Positions 26,069-39,636 are shown, numbered from the stretch's first letter. The stretch: 64,000 nt of DNA from Crotophaga sulcirostris (GCA_013397455.1 VYZB01000077.1:2432717-2496716), one strand, 5' to 3'. The notes: generated by a model not told the origin, from the letters alone. Program-made: numbers and translations.

Positions 26069-26128
26069 CTCTCGCTTTGCTGCCATCTCCATAAATTGTC
26101 CTGATAACTCCACATCAATCGTATTCTC
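26069..26128 (-). CDS. exon 7 of unidentified split gene (probable)
   Basis: This is a 60-base candidate exon on the minus strand, phase 0 at both ends, so it is symmetric and skippable. The acceptor reads cactacctttgtggtag and the donor GAG|GTGGTA. The 20 codons start ENTIDVELSG and end in a helix-like FMEMAAKRE. It follows exon 6 (ends in phase 0) and precedes the terminal exon (starts in phase 0). Support comes from frame, composition and splice sites alone. The donor is only moderately close to consensus. Confidence 0.45.
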
Positions 26129-29100
26129 CTACCACAAAGGTAGTGATTTCAAACCAGTGTACAACTGAGTAGTAAGGAAGATTGCACCAGAGTTCACACA
26201 GTTCCAGTGCTGCCTTCTGAATATCCAAATGAAGAAATCCTGTCATTTTCTACCAAAGTACGAGTTTGACAGGTGCGTTACAACTGTTTCATGCTTCCTT
26301 TCGCTGCATGCTCCAAAAAGAGAACGAGATTGCTTAGGAACTGCCAGCATTTTAGCACAGAGATTAGTCAGTCAAGTGGGCCAGATCTTCCCAGCCAGCT
26401 TCTGCACTCTCACATTCATATTTTGAGCTTCAGTGTAAACTAAAGATTAGGTATATGCAGAGGTTATTGCAGATTAGTAACATTGGAGAGTCAGTGGCCT
26501 CACTAAAACAGATCCAGGCATGAAATAAACTATACCCATTGCTGGATTTCTTTATATATTGCCACTGAAGGATTTCCCAGCAGTAAGTCTAAACTAACTC
26601 ATGTAGTACTTAGTATTTTGGACATATATTTATCCTGGATCCTAGGGATATCCCATTCCTAGGGATGACCACAAGTACAGGGCAAGTATATAAGAATAAT
26701 TTATGAGCATAATTCTTCAGCCCCAGCTGATTCATAGCCAGGGACTTTCTAAAGCAGAGGTAGTATCTATATCCTGCAGCTCTTGATGTATTTTTCTTCC
26801 ACAAACCTGTTCAGCTAATTTTCAGCATATGTAAATTTTTGGCATCCACAACACCATTTATTCCAACCATACAAACACCCTCTTAACCAAACTATAGAGC
26901 TTACAAAATTTACTAGAAGTTACTGTCAGTCTAAAAATTCTATGTAAACATCAAACACCTGTAGTAATATTGACGGTAAAATTCATGAGCAGGATTCCAT
27001 TATTTTAAGACTTTAAACACTAAATCCATATTCTTTGAATAACAATTTATAGTTTTGCTTAAACTCATGTGAACTGAAAGATTCTCAATGATGTAGTTGT
27101 CTTTTAGCATAGGGTCACAAGATGAACTCAAATGAATTAACTCCATGAATAACAAAACAGACCTGTGCATCTTTCTTGTTTCAGTGACTTTATATAATGG
27201 TAGACAGAAAAAATATTTAATATGACATTTGTTAAACTTTTACACAGGTGTTCAATGACAAGTATAATGCACGGGCACACTGCTTTAAAATTAGTAGATT
27301 TCAGGTTTATGTCTCCTCTCTCTAGTCCTGCAGATCAAGGAATCTGGTAAAAAATACTGTTGACAATATCTGCAATAATGTTGTAGGTAAAATTTCAGAG
27401 AAAATTCATTAAAAAATTAAAAATATTTTTGCAGTAATTTCTCACCTTAGCTGTGTTGTAAAAATAATTACCTCAAAAGATTTGGCAATCCTGGCATTAT
27501 TTCTATACTACACTTGCACAAAATTATCAGGATTTACTTTCTTGATTGTTTAAGGCACAGCAAAACAATTCACATATTGCACCAAAACCAAAAAAACCCC
27601 AAGATTTAATGAGCCCTACTACAGTTAGAGCAAGCTAATCCCTGTAGCCTGAAGATAAAAATACAAGTTATACTCAGTTGCCCATTTTTAAAAGAGAAAT
27701 TCCTTGCTGATTTCTTTGATTTTCTTTTTCCCTTACCCTTTCAACTAGACCTTGATATTTATTACACATTCTCAAGATCAGATCCTGCACATGGATCCCT
27801 CCAGGTAATCCCCATCTAACCAACTACAGTAAAGGAATAACATCATACATAGGTTCAAAGTGAAGACTGAGAGAAAGAAGTTAATGCAAATACGATCTCC
27901 TGCAAGTAAGAATGTTTCTTTATCTAAGTCCACAGAAGACCAACAGTTGTCTGAGCAGTAACCATCATGCTCTCTATTGAGTTCCACAGGTTTTACAGTT
28001 TACCACTTATGGTACACTTATGCAATAGCATAAGAATCCCAGCTAGATACCATCACTTAGNNNNNNNNNNNNNNNCTAAGGCCTTTGTGCACAGCAAAGA
28101 CTAATTAAGAAGTAAAGAATACAAGAGACAGGGCAAATGTGAAAGACATTCTGGAGTCCACAACTATTGTCTAAAACACCCACAGAGAAAACAGAATCAG
28201 CTGTAAGTGAAAAGCGACCTAAAACTGGGGAAGAGTTGCAAAAGATCTAACTGCACTGATCAACCTATCTCAGGAGGAGAAGAGGAGCCTTCATCTAAAA
28301 GAAATGAGAACTATGTCCCTGGAGATGCCAAAAAGAGTAGAAGAAGCCTTCCATCATGTCAATACAAACTCTCAGTCTTCAAAAAGACAGTAATGACTTG
28401 GAAAAAATATCTTAAAGGAATCCTCTGAGCCTGGCTGAGATACTGGTAAATCTTTGCACATCAGGATCCATGCAGTGTACTTTGCCATGACTAGAGCTCT
28501 GCCCAATGTTGCACAACTTGAAGTTCCCAGCATCTGAAGGGATGTAAGATTATCTATGCCATCCTCTTTATCCACCTCAAAAAGGTATTTAAATCCACTT
28601 TCTAATGGAGATCTATAACACAATTTCACCAGTGCATTACATCTGCCAATGATAATTTTGTAATGTATAATACAGCCAGTCTCTGCATGCAGATGAGGTC
28701 AATTGTCTCCCAGTGGTGTCAGCTTCTATGTACATACCACACAGCAGATGCTCACTGGTCATTGGCTAACTTGCCAATAACTTCCAGAAAAGAAGAGTCA
28801 GCAGAAAGGGACATGATGAACAATTCACACAGTTTTCTTCCATACAATCATTCTCCTCAAATCCCAACAAAACAGGCTGCGGGCCAGAAAACTCTTTTGA
28901 AGATGTAGTACAAGTCACATACCATCTTTCCCAGGGCCGTATGGCCTCTCTTCTGGTAAATGATATATTCTAGTCACATAATGGAGAAGAAGTTTTTGTC
29001 CAGCTCAGAGAGACAACGAAGAGGAACAACCTCCTGCTAATATTAGGATAATTTATCAGGTCTAGAGTCCATTTCCTGCATGTTGCCAAAGACCCCTAGG

Positions 29101-29652
29101 AAACAGGGAAATCAGGAATGTCCATTGAATCAGACAAAATGTACTGAAAGCATTGCAGATTGGACACTCTTTCATTAATGCACACAGAGACTTATTAGAA
29201 AAGCAGTATAGACTATATAAGGGGTAGACTACCAGACACTGAGTTATTGTCTCATCCTATAGGCAAAGGCAATCTCAACTAAATTCTATTTATCTCCTCC
29301 TGTTATAAAACGTAAATATATCACCAGCCAATCTTTCAGGGGTGTTACGATGATTAAGTAATTAACACTTGGAAAGCTCTTGAGGAAAAAAGAAATTCTA
29401 AAGATGAGAAGAAGAGTTATTAAAGCAAATAGAAGACATCATGTATCTCCCAATAGGAATTGTTGAAAAAATATATTCCTACTTAAACTGTAATTATATC
29501 TTTAAAGATTCTGGTTTGTTACTGCATAGCAGTAATCACCGGACTTTCACTTAAGATTTCTACATTAAGCAAAAAAAAACACTATTACTGTGAAACCAGC
29601 TCTGAATGAAAAACAAGAAGGTTTTACAAGTCCTGATGCTGCAAACACTTAC
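26129..29652 (-). other. 3.5 kb intron with assembly gap
   Basis: Intron between exons 6 and 7. It includes the 15-base gap. The part at 28.1-29.1 kb has open frames of 70-85 codons on both strands that I could not assign. It may be an old repeat. Confidence 0.45.
28061..28075. other. assembly gap (15 N)
   Basis: Fifteen undetermined bases inside the intron between exons 6 and 7. The flanks are cttag and ctaag, which are reverse complements, so a local fold-back or overlap may have stopped the assembly. Confidence 0.95.
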
Positions 29653-29735
29653 ATTCAGCTCAGATACATGACTACTTGCATTGAAAACACGGGGGCGGTT
29701 CAGAATCATACAGACCAGCATATGAGTTAATGTAC
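29653..29735 (-). CDS. exon 6 of unidentified split gene (probable)
   Basis: This is an 83-base candidate exon on the minus strand. The acceptor is pyrimidine-rich (ccatttcctgtag) and the donor is a perfect GTAAGTG. It begins with GT, which completes Gly with the G from exon 5, and has 27 open codons ending at a codon boundary. The peptide includes MLVCMILNRPRVF and ASSHVSELN. The open frame also extends a little upstream of the chosen acceptor, so an earlier 3' splice site cannot be excluded. A 36-base micro-exon at 31985-32020 would also fit in phase between exons 5 and 6, but its acceptor is weak. Confidence 0.5.
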
Positions 29736-32700
29736 CTACAGGAAATGGACTTGAATTATCATCACTTTTCACTTCAGCCACACCAGTGTGAGCTTCCTGG
29801 GTTCACTTATCTTTGAAGTGGTGCTTCATAACAGACTATTGCATAGCATGTATTAACATATGGTAACATTTTTAATATTGTGAGCATGCATAAAGACTGG
29901 GAAACAAGAAGAGAGGTGATTGAGCATTATGACCAAATATCAATATTGTGTAAAACAATGCAGAACTTCTTTTTCATCTTCCTTACTTGTAAAAAGCTCA
30001 AGAATGTATATTCAAGTCCAAATGTGCAACAAAAAACCTTATCCTTTTACCATGTGTAAGTTTATGCATAGCAATACATTTAAACAATGATATTCTTACA
30101 TTTAATCAAACAATTGATTTTTTAAAACCAAATCAGTCACGCTTTGGTGGCTGTTCAATCCATATTCCCTACAATTTTCAGGACAATTCAGTTCAGTCCA
30201 CTCCAATGAACATCAGTGAGATACTGAGAAAATAACACGATTTCAAAGTCTCAGTGGACTTCAGTCAAATGTGAAAGAGAGCTGAAGTCCAAGTGCTTTG
30301 GAATTCCAAAATGACTGCAGAGTTTCACAAAGAACTTCTTCAGTTCACGATTAGATTTACAAAACACAATACCTGGCGTTATGATACATACAAAATAAGC
30401 CACTTGATATCATTTTCAATCACAGACCTCAACTGCATTACCCTTTTAAATTTACAAGTAAATCTGATTTTACAGTTACAGTTCACAGCTTTTTAAAGTC
30501 AGGAGGATCCTTTCCACAACGTTATCTGCCAGTAATCTACTTCAGCCACCTGCATAACTGAACACACTCAGAAAGTTATCAGTGTGTTTACAGCCCTGCT
30601 ATGCATCCTCTGTTATACATAAAGAATGACAACTGAAACCAGAATATAGACCCATATATTCTTTTTCATCTTTGTACATACATTTCTTTTGAAATTAATT
30701 CTTCATAAGTATAAGACTTTAATTGCTTCTTCTCTGTTTCATTCTATTTAAACCTTTATTAACAACTCTGATGTGAGTACTAGGAGGGTTTTTTTGAAAC
30801 AAAAAAATACCAACAGTCAGTTTCATGCTTTTAAATGACACTTTGAAAAGGATTCCCTTGAACAGACAAAGAGGGAAGCCTGTGTTCTGAAAAAACTGCA
30901 TTATAAGTAGAGTATGCAGTAAAATCATCTGCTAGAGTAGAGTAGAATTTGTTTTCCCAGAATCCTGACTTAGGAGTGTGAGTTTTTGTAATTTTTGAAG
31001 GAAGGGCTGAATAAGCACGGAATACGGAACTCTAAAGAGAAGAAGTAGTTATAGGCAACAATGTCTTGCAATTCAGTCATGGCAGAGAGCCATGATTTGA
31101 AATGAGTTACACTGCATATAGGCAGTGTAAAAAGCATGAAAGCAGTTCATGGATTAATGTAGAACATAATAAAAGAAATTCCATCCCAGTATCATTGCTA
31201 CTGATCTAGAAAACACAGCAGTGAAAAATACCTGTGTTTGCTGACAAAAACTTAAGAAAGTACACCTTTCCTGTGTAACACTTTGTCATATCCTCAAGTT
31301 CCAAGCAGTTCTGTAGGATGCAACCTAACCATTATATTAAATATAAACCACATACTGTCAGCAAATTGCAAAATGAGAGTTAAAATAAAAGCCAGTCTTT
31401 CAGAAGCATAGCACTTTCCACACTAGGACGTGCATATTGAACATCCTATCAGTGGTAGTTACTATAACGTGGCTATATTATAAACACTACAACTATGGCT
31501 ATTCATCAAATATGCCATGATTTTGCTTCAGAATCTCAAAATCACTTACGTAACACCCAACCCAAACCAGAGGTGCTGTTTGTGACCTTTCCTACTTTTA
31601 AGTTGATTTTATATAAACTTTGCCAGCTTCAATGAAATGTATGATAGAAAAATGTTCCAGGTTTCACATGTCACAAAACCAGAACAGATTCTTACAATCG
31701 AGTTCTTACTGAAAAAAAAAAACCCAAAACCCACTTGTTTGTACACAGATAATATTCTGTCCAAACAGCAAGGCACTAGAAAACAGAATTTCCTTTATAG
31801 TGTCTTTCTGGTTCTGGATACCTTGAGGGATTCAAATGTTCAAATGTCCAGAAGTAAATACATACACATCTATTGGATACTTTTTCCTCACCATCTCCAC
31901 AGAAATTAACAAAAGAGTCTATTCTGTATGCGATACATAATGAGGTCAAAATTATCACACACATGCTCACACACATACACTTACCTACTGTAACTTTCAG
32001 ATGCCACAGAATACTAAGTCCTGTGGTTTATGTCAGCACAAGACACCCATTCAGCTTTCTCTTTCTGTCACACTGATAAAGTTGGAAAGATCTGTAAATC
32101 GCAGGAGGAAATAAGGAGATAACACATCTACAGACTAATTATGGCCTTCACTGGAATCCATGGATTAGTTCTGGAAATACCAACTGATTCCATGAAGACT
32201 GCAAGCCTACACTCACAAACACTGTGACTTCCCTCAAATACAAAGAACTAATTGACCCACTGTAACACCTGAATGACCCAGCTCACTATCTTTTCTGTAA
32301 AAACAAATGCATGCATCAAACTTAAAACTACTGAAAAAAAAGAAAGTATGTATAAGTTCACAAATATTTAAGCAAAACCAAAAACTTTTTTACCATGAGG
32401 ATGGTCAAGCATTGGAACAGGTTTCTGAGAGACATTGCAGAGTCTTCATGTTTGGAGATAATCAAAACCCAACAAAACAATGCCCAGAGCAATCTGCTCT
32501 AGCTGATTGTTTTGAGCAAGGGGTTGGACTAGATATCTCTAGCAGCCCCCTCCAACCTCAACTATTCTGTGATTCTATGAAGACTATATTAAGGAAGCAA
32601 TAGAAATAGAAACAGAAGAGCATCATGTGTTTTTCTGATTGTTAGATTAAGGTCCAACTTGAAACAAAGAATTTGTGATAGAATTTATAAATATAAAATG

Positions 32701-33201
32701 TAAGAATGCTGAGCTATCCTGAAATTGTGTATTTCCCACGCTTTGATCCTACATAAAGTTCTATAAAGCAAAAATTCGGGAAAAAAAATTTGAAATCCAT
32801 GACTAAGTTTTAAACATCTTAGACTGAAGCTTTTAAAAATTACAGACCATTAACTACCTTTCTTCAACAATTTCCCTCCTTTCAGAACTTTTCAGAATTC
32901 TAGGAAAAGGAGGAAGTAGTGAGTACAGAGCCTTCTAGAATGCAATTTAACATACAATGCGGTCTACTGGAAAATTACAATCAAATCCTCTGAAGACCTT
33001 ACAAATTTACATTGTGTAAGCTATGTGTAGCTAATAAGTCTCAAACAAAACCCACTGAAGTTATTACAGTGATTCAGCTAAGAAAAAGAGGAACCAGATG
33101 AAAGCCAGTGAAACTGATTCTGCTCCTTGTACATAAATACATTCTCCAAGTAGAACCTGTAAATGATTTATGTAAGAAATCAAATTAATTACTTTAAGTA
33201 C
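29736..33201 (-). other. 3.5 kb intron
   Basis: Intron between exons 5 and 6. It contains the CR1 tail at 32396-32582 and a possible 36-base micro-exon (31985-32020) that fits in phase but has a weak acceptor. Nothing else was recognised. Confidence 0.5.
32396..32582 (+). mobile_element. CR1 3' tail
   Basis: Plus-strand CR1 end inside the intron between exons 5 and 6. It carries the HWNRF-type segment (tcaagcattggaacaggttt), then gggttggactagatatctct and ctattctgtgattctatga. A 98-codon open frame runs through it, but this is repeat sequence and not a gene. Confidence 0.88.
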
Positions 33202-33282
33202 CTGAAGTGTTTGATATTTCATGGGATTTTGATGCAGCTAGCAGTTTATTCACACAATAGACGGTCTTCGTTACATTCACTC
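33202..33282 (-). CDS. exon 5 of unidentified split gene
   Basis: This is an 81-base exon on the minus strand. The acceptor is cttacaactttcag and the donor TTCAG|GTACTT. It starts with GA, which completes Gly with the G from exon 4. It has 26 open codons (VNVTKTVYCVNKLLAAS, then KSHEISNTS) and ends with one base, G. The intron to exon 4 is only 170 bases, by far the shortest here. That short intron, with both splice sites and phase correct, makes the exon 4-5 pair one of the safest parts of the model. No domain is recognised. Confidence 0.68.
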
Positions 33283-33452
33283 CTGAAAGTTGTAAGTTAA
33301 ACCCTATGAACCTTCACATAGCTGCTGGATACTTTAGCTTCAAACACAGGGAGCAGATTCAAACTAATCTGTATTTGATAGGATCTTACACTTTTTAGAT
33401 TAATCTATGATTTTAAAGCTATCAGAAAATGCACATAATTTTTTGCAGTTAC

Positions 33453-33619
33453 CCAGCAGTTCCATTGCATCATCTTCATTGTCAATATCTTCTTCGGTTA
33501 CAGATGGAGCTGTGCTGTGAGCAGAATCAAAGGAGTCCTGAGAAAGCATCGCAGCCAGCAGTTTCTTATGTTGCTGCTGTTGTTGTTTTAGTCCTTTAGT
33601 CTTTGGCTCCATTTTTAGG
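33453..33619 (-). CDS. exon 4 of unidentified split gene, with short poly-Gln
   Basis: This is a 167-base exon on the minus strand, with a good acceptor (ctttcctccttcacag) and the donor G|GTAACT. One base completes Ser from exon 3. Then 55 open codons read LKMEPKTKG, a run of five Gln (mixed CAA/CAG), [16 protein letters not shown], a Ser/Thr-rich stretch and the acidic [15 protein letters not shown]. The last base, G, passes to the next exon only 170 bases away. An internal ATG gives MEPK, but the acceptor and the phase match argue that this is an internal exon and not a gene start. The SQD and acidic SxTEED patterns resemble kinase-site-rich disordered segments. That is inference only. Confidence 0.75.
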
Positions 33620-34867
33620 CTGTGAAGGAGGAAAGCACAACTTTCTCTTACTGGTGTTCTCTATAAAATATGTCACACATTTTACAAATTACTGTTGCCC
33701 ATGATGTCCTCCATATCTGAAGGTTAATGACATCAGATCACACATAAACCAGGTGGTTATCACTCATTCACCGATCATTGGATCTTATAAGTCAGTTTGT
33801 GTTTTCAGTTCCTATCTAAAGTTTTGATTGAACGATGACGGGAAATTTCCCATTAATCAAGTCTAAATAAGCCACATATACAGAACAACAGGACATCTCT
33901 TACTATATTGCTAAGGCACTGATTGCACAGCAACAAAGCTGAGAATAAAGAAGTGCTCCCTTGAGTGGTTATGTCAACCATACAGACCTAAGGACTATAT
34001 AGTCACAATAGTTATCATGGTTTGTTGACTCGTGTCCCTAACCTAAGTAACAGATAACTGTAATTGCACAGAAGTTAGCAGAAGGGTCTAAGGCAGGACT
34101 TGCTGCAGTAGCAATTTCTGATTCCTTACAACACCAAGATAAAGAAAACAGGATAGAAGTCTAGTGCCCCACATGAGGGTATCAGCAACACCTCAGACTG
34201 TCGTACAGCCTGATGGAGGAAGGTAGATCTGTTGCAAATGTATAAAATTTCATATAATCAATGACAGCACATTTCCCACTGCGAAGATGAACGCTAATAA
34301 GATAAAGTGGACCTTGGAAATGAAGAGCGGGATTTGAGTTTAGGACATCAAGTTATGGATGGGGTCTCTGCAAGTTCTATTTCATTTCGGGTTCTAAGAA
34401 GCAAAAGCATAATATTAAAAATCACCCAAATTCCCCACTGTGTACATACATTATCCCTTGAGGAAGTTTCCAAAGAGTCTTGCTTCTTCTGGGAATTTCT
34501 CCAGGAAATTTTTCATGTAGAAAACTACTAACAATTACTTGGAAATGAGTTTAATCCTATTTTCACAGTGTTTGAATTTCTGAAAGATGAGCTTGGTACC
34601 AGCAGGATTGGCATCAGCACTTTTATATGATTTCTTATCACATATTAATACCTTGGCTTGCTTCCTTACAGCAGCAACAGAGAGCTGCACAAAACCAGTG
34701 ACAAACACAATCTTTCCTCTGTAGCAACCCAGAACATTAATGGCAAAATGGTGAACCTTCACCAGTTTGATAAGACATCAATAATACAGCTACCTCAGTT
34801 TGGCTACACTATCTTTCCCACTTAAAGTAGTACTGAAACTTGTCCTTTCAGTTGCTCAAAAGCCATT

Positions 34868-34910
34868 CCTCCCCCCATCCCCCCGGTTTTTTTGGTTTTG
34901 TTTTTTTTTT
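34868..34910. repeat. C-rich then T-rich low-complexity tract
   Basis: Two runs of six C separated by AT, followed by T runs split by GG. The minus strand is correspondingly G-rich. It lies in the intron between exons 3 and 4. Confidence 0.75.
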
Positions 34911-37164
34911 AAAGTAAGTGGGCTTGGCTTTCAGATATACAGCAATGTGTCGTTCAGTTGCTCATCATCACAGGAATGTATGGTTTGGGTTTTTCTAAGG
35001 AGGAAACAGTGGTTCTTTCCCACTGTCCACTACTGAATGAAGGAAAATTGAGGTTTGTAGTAGCAAAGGCAGAATAATCTGACAACTCACAGATTCCCAA
35101 ATACCACATACTATCTATACTCACTATGATCTGCTTCATGCTGCAAAAACTGATATTGAAATTGGGCATGTTATCAGCAGACCAGTGTCTGTAGGAATAT
35201 GCCATTCTCTACAGCCTCTTCAGCCCCCTGTGGAAGGGTTCCCCCTTCCACCAAGCAGAAAAAAAACTTGTACACTATGGCCTGTGAAAACAACACAGAG
35301 AGAGGGAGTCATATGATACTGATGGCAATTACTCTAACAGTGCTCTGTCAATGCCTAATCCTCTGGTTATTTATAGAGTAACTCATTTATGTAGCATTTC
35401 CTTATGTTTAATGATAGGTGAAAGAAAACATTACCTGGAAATAATAGGACAATTACATTTTTCACTTTCCTGTTCTTATGCTGTAACTAAAGATTAACAG
35501 TAGTTTTGAGAGTTGCTGAGTTATCACATAAATCTCGACAATTAGTGATCAATAAAAGATCACTTTTTATTAAAAGTGTTGCTAAATCAAATAATACAAG
35601 ATATAATTCAAACATTTAATATGAATTTACTCCCTCTTTCTGTTGCCAGGTAAAAATGGAACTGAATTATTTTAGGTCACATTAATGACGAAGTAGATGA
35701 ATGAAATACAGATGAGGTAGTCAAAAATTCTTTACAAATGACAACAAATTCACTTTTCTGAGAGTTTCATTTAATTTCATAAAACCCATACTATTCCCAG
35801 TACTTTTGGATGTACTTGGTATAAGCTACACTAAAACTAATTTATTATTAACTATTACTTGTCTCATGTATTTAGTGTATAGTCAGTTCCAAATTCTGCT
35901 AATAGTACTTTAACTCCCTATAATACTGAATCAGATCTTGAAGAAACTGCCTGTTATTAGTGAACTATTATCGAACATTCAGATTAACCTTGATTAAAAT
36001 GAGTCTTTTAAACTTCCATATATAAGTGGCATCAATTAGTACCACCACTATCTTGAAGTTCTGCAATTTTATGATTACTTTGCATGACTGCAAACATGCT
36101 TTTGATGAAATGCTAATGAAGCAAAGAATTAACACAGACATAAAACCAGTCATTCAAATGTAAATCCATAAGCTGCATGTAATTTAGTAGTTATTCATTT
36201 CTGTTAAAAATCAGTATTCCTACTTAATGACACATATCTTTCATCAAGTCTTCAGCATTTGCTGCACCTAAAAACTAGATATCAGTGCCCCATGAGACTT
36301 TCCTACAACCAAGTACCGCATATTCTCCTTGATTCATACACCGTGCAATGTGATTTTGTCATGATACTCAAAGACTTCTCAAACACTACTCTCAAAGCCA
36401 TTAATCACATTTTTCAATTATAGCATTAGCTGTGAAGTTTCTCACAGTTTGTACTACCCTCTACAAAGAGAAAAATATGATGCTTTGAAATGTTTTACTC
36501 AGAACTAAACCTCTTTGCTTCATTCTAGACACCAGACAGACATGATTATTTCTGCTCCTTCCTATTGAGAGAAAGAATACAATATCTTCAGTTTGCTCTG
36601 CAACGTGGATCTGATCTTTATTCAACATCTTTATTGGACTGCTGAATAAGGAAAACGAAACCCAGGCCCTCACAATCAAGTTGCAAGGCCAGTGGCTGAC
36701 TTTCCTACATTCCCAGAAACTGCACTGTAGAGACGCAGCGTCTGAGTTCTGTTCCAGTCCAGTGTCTGGCTGAAGGATCATTACTACATGCAGCTACTTC
36801 TTTGAAATAGTAGTATTTGCAGCTTTCCCCACAATAATCTAATTAAAAGAAGAAAGAAGTGCTTATGGATAACATTCCCAACATGTGAAGAAAGTTAATG
36901 AGTGCAGTCTATAAGAGTAGAGAAAGTGACAGACTACTTTCCTTGTGACAGGGAGCTGAATTCCAATGCAGATGGTACATGGAGGACATAGAGAAGAATA
37001 CCTTAAACTTTTTTAAAAGGAAAGCAGAGTGTTTCTGTCTTCTTAGAACAGGAAGAAAAAGATGTTGGTGAAGTCAAAGTACTAGTTATAACCAAGGAGA
37101 GAAGGCTGAGGGAGAACTGCAGGTGTTTAAGCCAATTTACACAGGCAGTGCACAAGGTTTACAC

Positions 37165-37184
37165 TTTTTTTTAAAAAAAAAAAG
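37165..37184. repeat. T8-A12 homopolymer block
   Basis: Eight T followed by twelve A, partly self-complementary. It lies in the intron between exons 3 and 4. Confidence 0.8.
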
Positions 37185-37866
37185 CATGAATCCCTTTTAA
37201 AGAAATGCTGTGAACACTTCACTTTTGGTGATAAACAGGTATCTTTAAATCACGGAAAATGGACTCCTTCTAAAAATGATAATATCTTCCATGTAGCTGA
37301 AGCATATTAACAAATGAACATACTCCTCCACTCTCAGTCAAGCACAATAAATCACCAGATAATACCATTTTCTCGTTGAGAAAGAATTGTTATTAACACC
37401 AAGATGCTAAGTATAAGAACCGAAGATGAATTTAGGAAGTCCTGTTAAAAATAACACAGATATCATTTCTGTTGCCTGTCTTTCCTTTAAACAAGAAAAT
37501 CAAATTTATCACGAAAGCATCAAGAAGATTAATAAACAGCTATTACCAAACACTGAAAGACAGAAGGGTTTGAACTATCTGAATGAAGCTATACATCACA
37601 AAATTATTACGCAATGGGCCCCAAACATTCCCTTAGTTTTATACATGGGAATTAAACTATGGGATTGCAGATGAGTATGAAGTCAATCACATCTAAAAGC
37701 ACAAGAAGAAACCAGTCACATATCAATGTCTCCCGTTTATACTGCATGCTGCCACACTATAGCATGGGAAATTAAAAGCGCTGCACTCTGCTCTTAGAAA
37801 TGAAGTGTTACAAAGATAGTTCCATTTCACAAATTACAAAATTTCTAGGCAGAAGCAAAATCCCAC

Positions 37867-38036
37867 CTTCCTCCAGGACTGCTACTATCCTCACTGTCCC
37901 ACTGATCATTTTTATTTCTTGGTATTGGTGGCTGCAACATCTCAGCAGCCAGTGGGTCTGCATCATTCTCTTCACGGCCAATCCATTCTCCAATCACACG
38001 AGGTCTGAGAAGGGGAGTGTTAAAACCTGCTGTGTC
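37867..38036 (-). CDS. exon 3 of unidentified split gene
   Basis: This is a 170-base exon on the minus strand, with a strong pyrimidine-rich acceptor (tttttttcatcttcag) and the donor AAG|GTGGGA. It starts in phase 0 and carries 56 open codons plus two bases (AG). The peptide begins [20 protein letters not shown], passes [11 protein letters not shown] and ends in an acidic, Ser-rich stretch with [12 protein letters not shown]. The frame is closed or poor on the other strand. The sequence has the look of a conserved linear-motif region rather than a catalytic domain. AG joins the C that opens the next exon to give Ser. No enzyme signature, membrane segment or zinc-binding pattern is visible. 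The family is not recognised. Confidence 0.75.
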
Positions 38037-39636
38037 CTGAAGATGAAAAAAAAACAAACAGAAACACTGAACTGCTTGTTCTCAGACATACACATCAATA
38101 GGAAAAGAAAAGAAGAAACAGAAAATAAAACTATTCATTGAATAGGTACAAAACCAGTAGAGAACATTATAATTTCAGACGGCTAAAAAATACCCAGAAA
38201 CAATCATGGACTAGTGCAAAGATTCCCATTAACAAAATTCCAGGAGGGATTTGCCCATTCCAATGCCTCAAATCTCCACTGTTTCTTACTTTTCAATAGC
38301 AACTGTAGAAATCTAGAGTATCATCTCAAAATATATTTATGACAATTTTATAAATGCACAACTCTTAAAACCAACACTGTGTCAGTTCTGCTAAGTAATA
38401 GATGAGGTCACTTGTAAAATGAACACATCAGCCAAAAGACTGTTGCAGACTAACGGCCTCACTCTTATTTGCATTATGAATTAATGTAAAACTAATAAAT
38501 ATATCTGCATTTAGCATTTTAAAAATAACTCTCTTAGGATTTACATAATGTATCTTTCAATTCTGAAAATGGTACTAACATTTCAATAAAAGGCATTTGT
38601 GAAACCAGGACTCACATTTTTAACCGCTTACTGAAAGAAGATAGCTGGAGAGGATTACAAACAAGCAAAATGCTACTTGAATACTCAAAACAATAGTGAT
38701 GATTTGCATCATTACATTAGAAACTAGATTAAGGAAACAAAATTGTATGAAAAAGCTGTTCTGAAGTGGTGAATAACTCTATTCTCAATGTTCCTAGAAC
38801 CGCTGTAGATAAAGGGTCGCGTACAACAGTGTAGTCAAAAAAAAACCAAGCACGTATGCAAAAAAAATAGATAAGAAATGATGGAATAGGAATATTTATT
38901 TTGCTTTAATTAAATTCTTTTCTAGGCTATCAAAGAGTGTTCCTAATTAGGAGAGATATATTCTATCCCTGTCTTTTAACAAGTGAAAATTTTAGGAAAA
39001 CAAATGCTTGGCTGTTACCTAGCTCAGGGCCTCAATAAATATTCCTCCCATAAAACAACACTTTCCAAACAAAGAGCATCTGGAAAAAGTACAGCACAGT
39101 GATGATTTAGCCTAGCAACCATATTTTCTCATCTTCCTAAAACCAAACCATTTTTGAAGTTTCCCCTCATTGACACAGATCTGGTAAAAGCATAGCTTGA
39201 AGTAGAGGCCTCTAATCAAATGAAACAAACAAAACCAGAAATTCTGCAAACCTTTTTCAGATTAATATCTTTACCCTGCTCCAACTACACTATAATTTTG
39301 GTCAGCAGAAATCCAAGAGCTTCCATTTCGACAGAACCAAATATGACTTGGGCCCAGCATTAGACTTGCTCATTCCTTCTGCTTTCTGCAGTACACCTGT
39401 TAGTGTATTACCACACTCCACACTCCAAACTTCCATCCAGAGTTCTCCTTCACTTCACTAATTCACTTTTTACACAATATCTGTCTTCTTCTTGACGTGA
39501 CACAGAAGGGCCACTGAAAATAGAATGCAGACAATACAGAAGACAGAAAACTGAGAAAAACACCATGGTTTCAGAGGTTTTAGAATACCTAACCACTAGC
39601 GTGTTTCTTTTGTGTAATTACAGTTAAACATTTTTT

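Larger units (their letters stand above)
33620..37866 (-). other. 4.2 kb intron
   Basis: Intron between exons 3 and 4. It is free of recognisable CR1 and carries only low-complexity tracts near 34.9 and 37.2 kb. A 106-codon minus-strand frame at 36461-36781 has no supporting splice pair that fits the phase. Confidence 0.6.

Noticed and set aside
28923..28952. 30-base minus-strand exon candidate (donor GTATGTG)
   Set aside because: Its phases (start 2, end 1) do not fit between exons 6 and 7, which meet at codon boundaries.
31985..32020. 36-base minus-strand micro-exon with a perfect GTAAGTG donor
   Set aside because: It fits in phase between exons 5 and 6, but its acceptor lacks a pyrimidine tract and exons 5 and 6 already join in frame without it.
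32307..32603. 98-codon plus-strand frame
   Set aside because: Most of it is a CR1 3' tail.
36461..36781. 106-codon minus-strand frame in an intron
   Set aside because: No splice pair keeps phase between exons 3 and 4, which already join directly.
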